Shown: piece by piece, positions 6,560 to 7,344 of the stretch
Layout: every line of letters begins with the position of its first letter
Numbering within the stretch: position 1 is the first letter of the stretch
Origin: Sporomusaceae bacterium UBA1887
GTDB taxonomy: Bacteria > Bacillota > Negativicutes > Sporomusales > DSM-15969
Direction: 5' to 3'
DNA: 7,344 bases
NCBI GenBank assembly: GCA_002337925.1
Contig: DDHB01000059.1
Span: 89,549-96,892, forward strand
The notes under the pieces: model-generated
Told to the model about the DNA's origin: nothing
The model's input: only the letters and a program-made list of their open reading frames with translations
Databases searched by the model: none
Position numbers and translations under genes: made by a program

Positions 6560-6570
6560 CCTCCCTATTC
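6559..6570 (+). promoter_or_regulatory. 3' UTR segment complementary to the small ORF's ribosome binding site
   Basis: Bases 6559-6570, beginning at the last base of the stop codon and containing CCTCCC, can pair antiparallel with 6452-6463, which contain the GGAGG of the 29-aa ORF. Of 12 positions, 10 are Watson-Crick, one is G-U and one (A-C) is a mismatch. Long-range 5'/3' pairing that hides the ribosome binding site is known for type I toxin messages such as hok and AapA. Here it is a sequence-level prediction. Confidence 0.45.
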
Positions 6571-6575
6571 CTAAT

Positions 6576-6610
6576 GCAAAGCGCTCCTGTTACCAGCAGG
6601 GGCGTTTTGC
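6576..6610 (+). terminator. Intrinsic terminator of the small-ORF transcript
   Basis: A 14-bp stem pairs GCAAAGCGCTCCTG with CAGGGGCGTTTTGC around a seven-base loop. The two non-Watson-Crick pairs are G-U wobbles in plus-strand RNA but would be A-C mismatches in minus-strand RNA, so the hairpin is built for plus-strand transcripts. The TTTT run lies in the 3' arm, a common arrangement of A-stem-T terminators. It begins 17 bases after the stop codon and would give an mRNA of about 190 nt. Confidence 0.75.
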
Positions 6611-6627
6611 TATATTAACCTATGTAT

Positions 6628-6655
6628 ATTATACCCTATTTATGCGGGTTGTAAA
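6628..6655 (-). promoter_or_regulatory. Minus-strand promoter facing the small-ORF unit
   Basis: On the minus strand a -35 TTTACA (6650-6655) and a perfect -10 TATAAT (6628-6633) are separated by 16 bases. Transcription would begin near 6621 and run through the reverse complement of the 29-aa gene. The alternative is that it serves the 142-aa gene, reading through the terminator at 6328-6359. Confidence 0.6.
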
Positions 6656-6660
6656 AGGAT

Positions 6661-6692
6661 AAATCTTTATCTAAAGCTTTAGATAAAGATTT
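6661..6692 (-). repeat. Perfect 32-bp palindrome
   Basis: AAATCTTTATCTAAAG is followed immediately by its exact reverse complement, centred on AAGCTT. It lies 19 bp past the stop of the 165-aa gene and six bases upstream of the -35 of the antisense promoter. On the minus strand it is followed by ATCCTTTTAC, so it could act as a weak AT-rich terminator for the 165-aa gene. A perfect, loopless palindrome is also what a dimeric DNA-binding protein would recognise. The two readings cannot be separated from sequence alone. Confidence 0.7.
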
Positions 6693-6710
6693 TGCACCTC
6701 CAGATATCTC

Positions 6711-7208
6711 TTATTTTTCGGTGGCCATTACTTCTTTCCACTCAGCTAGAACGGATTCGGGAAGAACATAAACGAACGGTGGATTATTTTCTTTATGGAT
6801 TCTAATAGCAAGTCGTTTTGCAGAGACAATTTGTTGAGCTATTTCTGCTGGCACGCCAATATTAACGTCGATAAATGCTATTTGGGAATTCAATGGTGAA
6901 GGCATTGAGCCAACATCTTTCACTAGTATTTTCTGCACAGGTAAATCATCAATTTTAATTTCAGCATCTTCTCTTGAAAACTTAATATAACGTAACGTTT
7001 TTAAAGATGAGCTGATAAAGTATTCTTTACTTGTGCTGGAAGTTTTTTTACTAAAACTAAGCCAACCATCCTCTTCAATAGAAGTACTACTTGAAACTGA
7101 TTTACTACCATCAAAGTCATCAACGCCCTGCCCTATCTTTGCATTTACAGCAGATATTCCGAGCAGCATGATTAAACTCAAGATGAGCGCGATTCTTTTC
7201 AAATCCAT
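6711..7208 (-). CDS. Secreted protein of a tandem family, unknown function, 165 aa
   Basis: A Sec signal peptide is clear: DLKRIALILSLIMLLGISA, then VNA just before a probable signal peptidase I cut after residue 23, leaving a mature protein beginning KIGQG. The mature part contains VDDFDGSKSVSSSTS (29-43), alternating strands (LRYIKFSRED, 72-81; AEIKIDDLPVQKILVKDV, 82-99; AFIDVNIGVP, 111-120) and a C-terminal LAIRIHKE...YVLPESVLAEWKEV (133-160). It looks like a compact beta-rich exported domain, but I cannot name a family. The longest frame starts at TTG 7226, which falls within the -10 box, so it cannot be the start. ATG 7208 is used here, and TTG 7202 (giving MKRIALIL) has better spacing from AAGGGTG and is a real alternative. 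A near-identical copy ends upstream at 7294, so the gene belongs to a tandem pair or array. Confidence 0.75.
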   Translation of the reverse strand: MDLKRIALILSLIMLLGISAVNAKIGQGVDDFDGSKSVSSSTSIEEDGWLSFSKKTSSTSKEYFISSSLKTLRYIKFSREDAEIKIDDLPVQKILVKDVGSMPSPLNSQIAFIDVNIGVPAEIAQQIVSAKRLAIRIHKENNPPFVYVLPESVLAEWKEVMATEK

Positions 7209-7224
7209 CACCCTTTTTGCCTTC

Positions 7225-7254
7225 AATATATCATTGGTAAAAATAACCTGTCAA
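7225..7254 (-). promoter_or_regulatory. Near-consensus promoter of the 165-aa gene
   Basis: On the minus strand a perfect -35 TTGACA (7249-7254) is followed after 18 bases by TATATT (7225-7230), five of six matches to the -10 consensus. A GATATA two bases earlier (spacer 16) could also serve. It starts four bases after the end of the terminator repeat, so the gene is its own transcription unit. Confidence 0.75.
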
Positions 7255-7257
7255 CCC

Positions 7258-7287
7258 GCATAAGAAAACCGCCCTCACAGGCGGTTG
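7258..7287 (-). terminator. Intrinsic terminator of the upstream tandem copy (repeat copy 2)
   Basis: On the minus strand AACCGCC pairs perfectly with GGCGGTT across TGTGAG and is followed by TTTTCTTATG. It begins seven bases after the stop codon of the partial gene at 7294-7344. It matches 6328-6357 at 28 of 30 positions, including bases beyond the stem and T-run, which points to common origin. Confidence 0.8.
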
Positions 7288-7293
7288 ATTTGA

Positions 7294-7344
7294 TTATTTC
7301 TCTGTAGCGATTACTTCTTTCCACTCAGCTAGAACGGATTCGGG
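7294..7344 (-). CDS. C-terminal end of a second tandem copy of the secreted protein
   Basis: The last 16 codons and the stop are visible: PESVLAEWKEVIATEK. This differs from the end of the 165-aa protein by one residue (Ile for Met). The outer 35 bases (7310-7344) are identical to 6727-6761, so the duplication is recent or kept uniform by gene conversion. The rest lies beyond the window. Confidence 0.85.
   Translation of the reverse strand, partial: PESVLAEWKEVIATEK

Larger units (their letters stand above)
6335..6621 (-). ncRNA. Predicted antisense RNA covering the small-ORF mRNA
   Basis: A minus-strand promoter (6628-6655) and the minus-strand terminator (6328-6359) define a transcript of roughly 290 nt. 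It would be complementary to the entire predicted plus-strand mRNA, including its ribosome binding site and terminator. No minus-strand ORF with a ribosome binding site is visible inside. Antisense RNAs starting beyond the toxin terminator and overlapping its 3' end are the antitoxins in the BsrG/SR4 and TxpA/RatA systems. The ends are estimated from motifs only. Confidence 0.45.

Noticed and set aside
6640..6651. TTATGCGGGTTG at 6640-6651 recurs in inverted orientation at 7251-7262
   Set aside because: One or two exact 12-bp matches are expected by chance in a window this size, so I do not treat it as a repeat, although both copies sit at -35 regions.
7209..7226. TTG at 7226 as the start of the secreted protein
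   Set aside because: This codon falls within the -10 box and upstream of the predicted transcription start, so the mRNA would not contain it. ATG 7208 or TTG 7202 must be used.
1..7344. CRISPR arrays, tRNA or rRNA genes, insertion sequences, att sites
   Set aside because: I looked for regularly spaced repeats, cloverleaf-like segments, transposase motifs and flanking inverted or direct repeats and saw none that could be supported.

Overview
The window looks like part of a Firmicutes chromosome carrying prophage or prophage-derived genes. The evidence is strong AGGAGGTG-type ribosome binding sites, short AT-rich intergenic regions with sigma-A-like promoters, intrinsic terminators, and a Sec signal peptide on a secreted protein. 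The virion genes resemble families I remember mainly from phages of Gram-negative hosts, so a diderm Firmicute (Negativicutes such as Sporomusa or Pelosinus relatives) is my guess; no marker gene in the window proves it.

Region 1 (1-5267, minus strand, reading toward position 1) is a tight five-gene operon of phage virion/tail proteins. The order is a 300-aa protein with a TTG start, a 469-aa protein, a 361-aa protein, a 300-aa protein, and a protein that runs off the left edge after 309 visible residues. Gaps are 12, 4 and 21 nt, and the last junction is a 1-nt TAATG overlap. The first two, and more weakly the third, share motifs and look like diverged copies of one module. They probably form part of the tail tip or adsorption apparatus. 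No head, portal or tape-measure gene lies upstream of them inside this window.

Region 2 (5268-6299) holds two unrecognised accessory genes that converge and overlap by 8 bp at their stop codons. The plus-strand gene (176 aa) is clearly AT-rich compared with the virion genes and is divergent from the operon. Its ribosome binding site sits in one arm of a small hairpin. The minus-strand gene (142 aa) encodes a helical, partly coiled-coil protein.

Region 3 (6300-6710) has no large ORF but is densely organised. It contains a plus-strand promoter with a flanking dyad, a 5' stem-loop at the predicted transcription start, a strong ribosome binding site, and a 29-codon ORF for a tryptophan-rich hydrophobic peptide. 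A CCTCCC segment just after the stop codon is complementary to the ribosome binding site, and an intrinsic terminator follows. An opposing promoter lies just beyond, with a minus-strand terminator on the far side, so an antisense RNA could cover the whole unit. This is the layout of a type I toxin-antitoxin locus and is the most interesting part of the window. A perfect 32-bp palindrome lies beside it.

Region 4 (6711-7344, minus strand) has a gene for a secreted 165-aa protein with its own near-consensus promoter. Directly upstream is a terminator and then the last 16 codons of a second, nearly identical copy, so this is a tandem gene family continuing past the right edge. The terminator between the copies is repeated at 6328-6357, which suggests that region 3 may have been inserted between the 165-aa gene and its original terminator.
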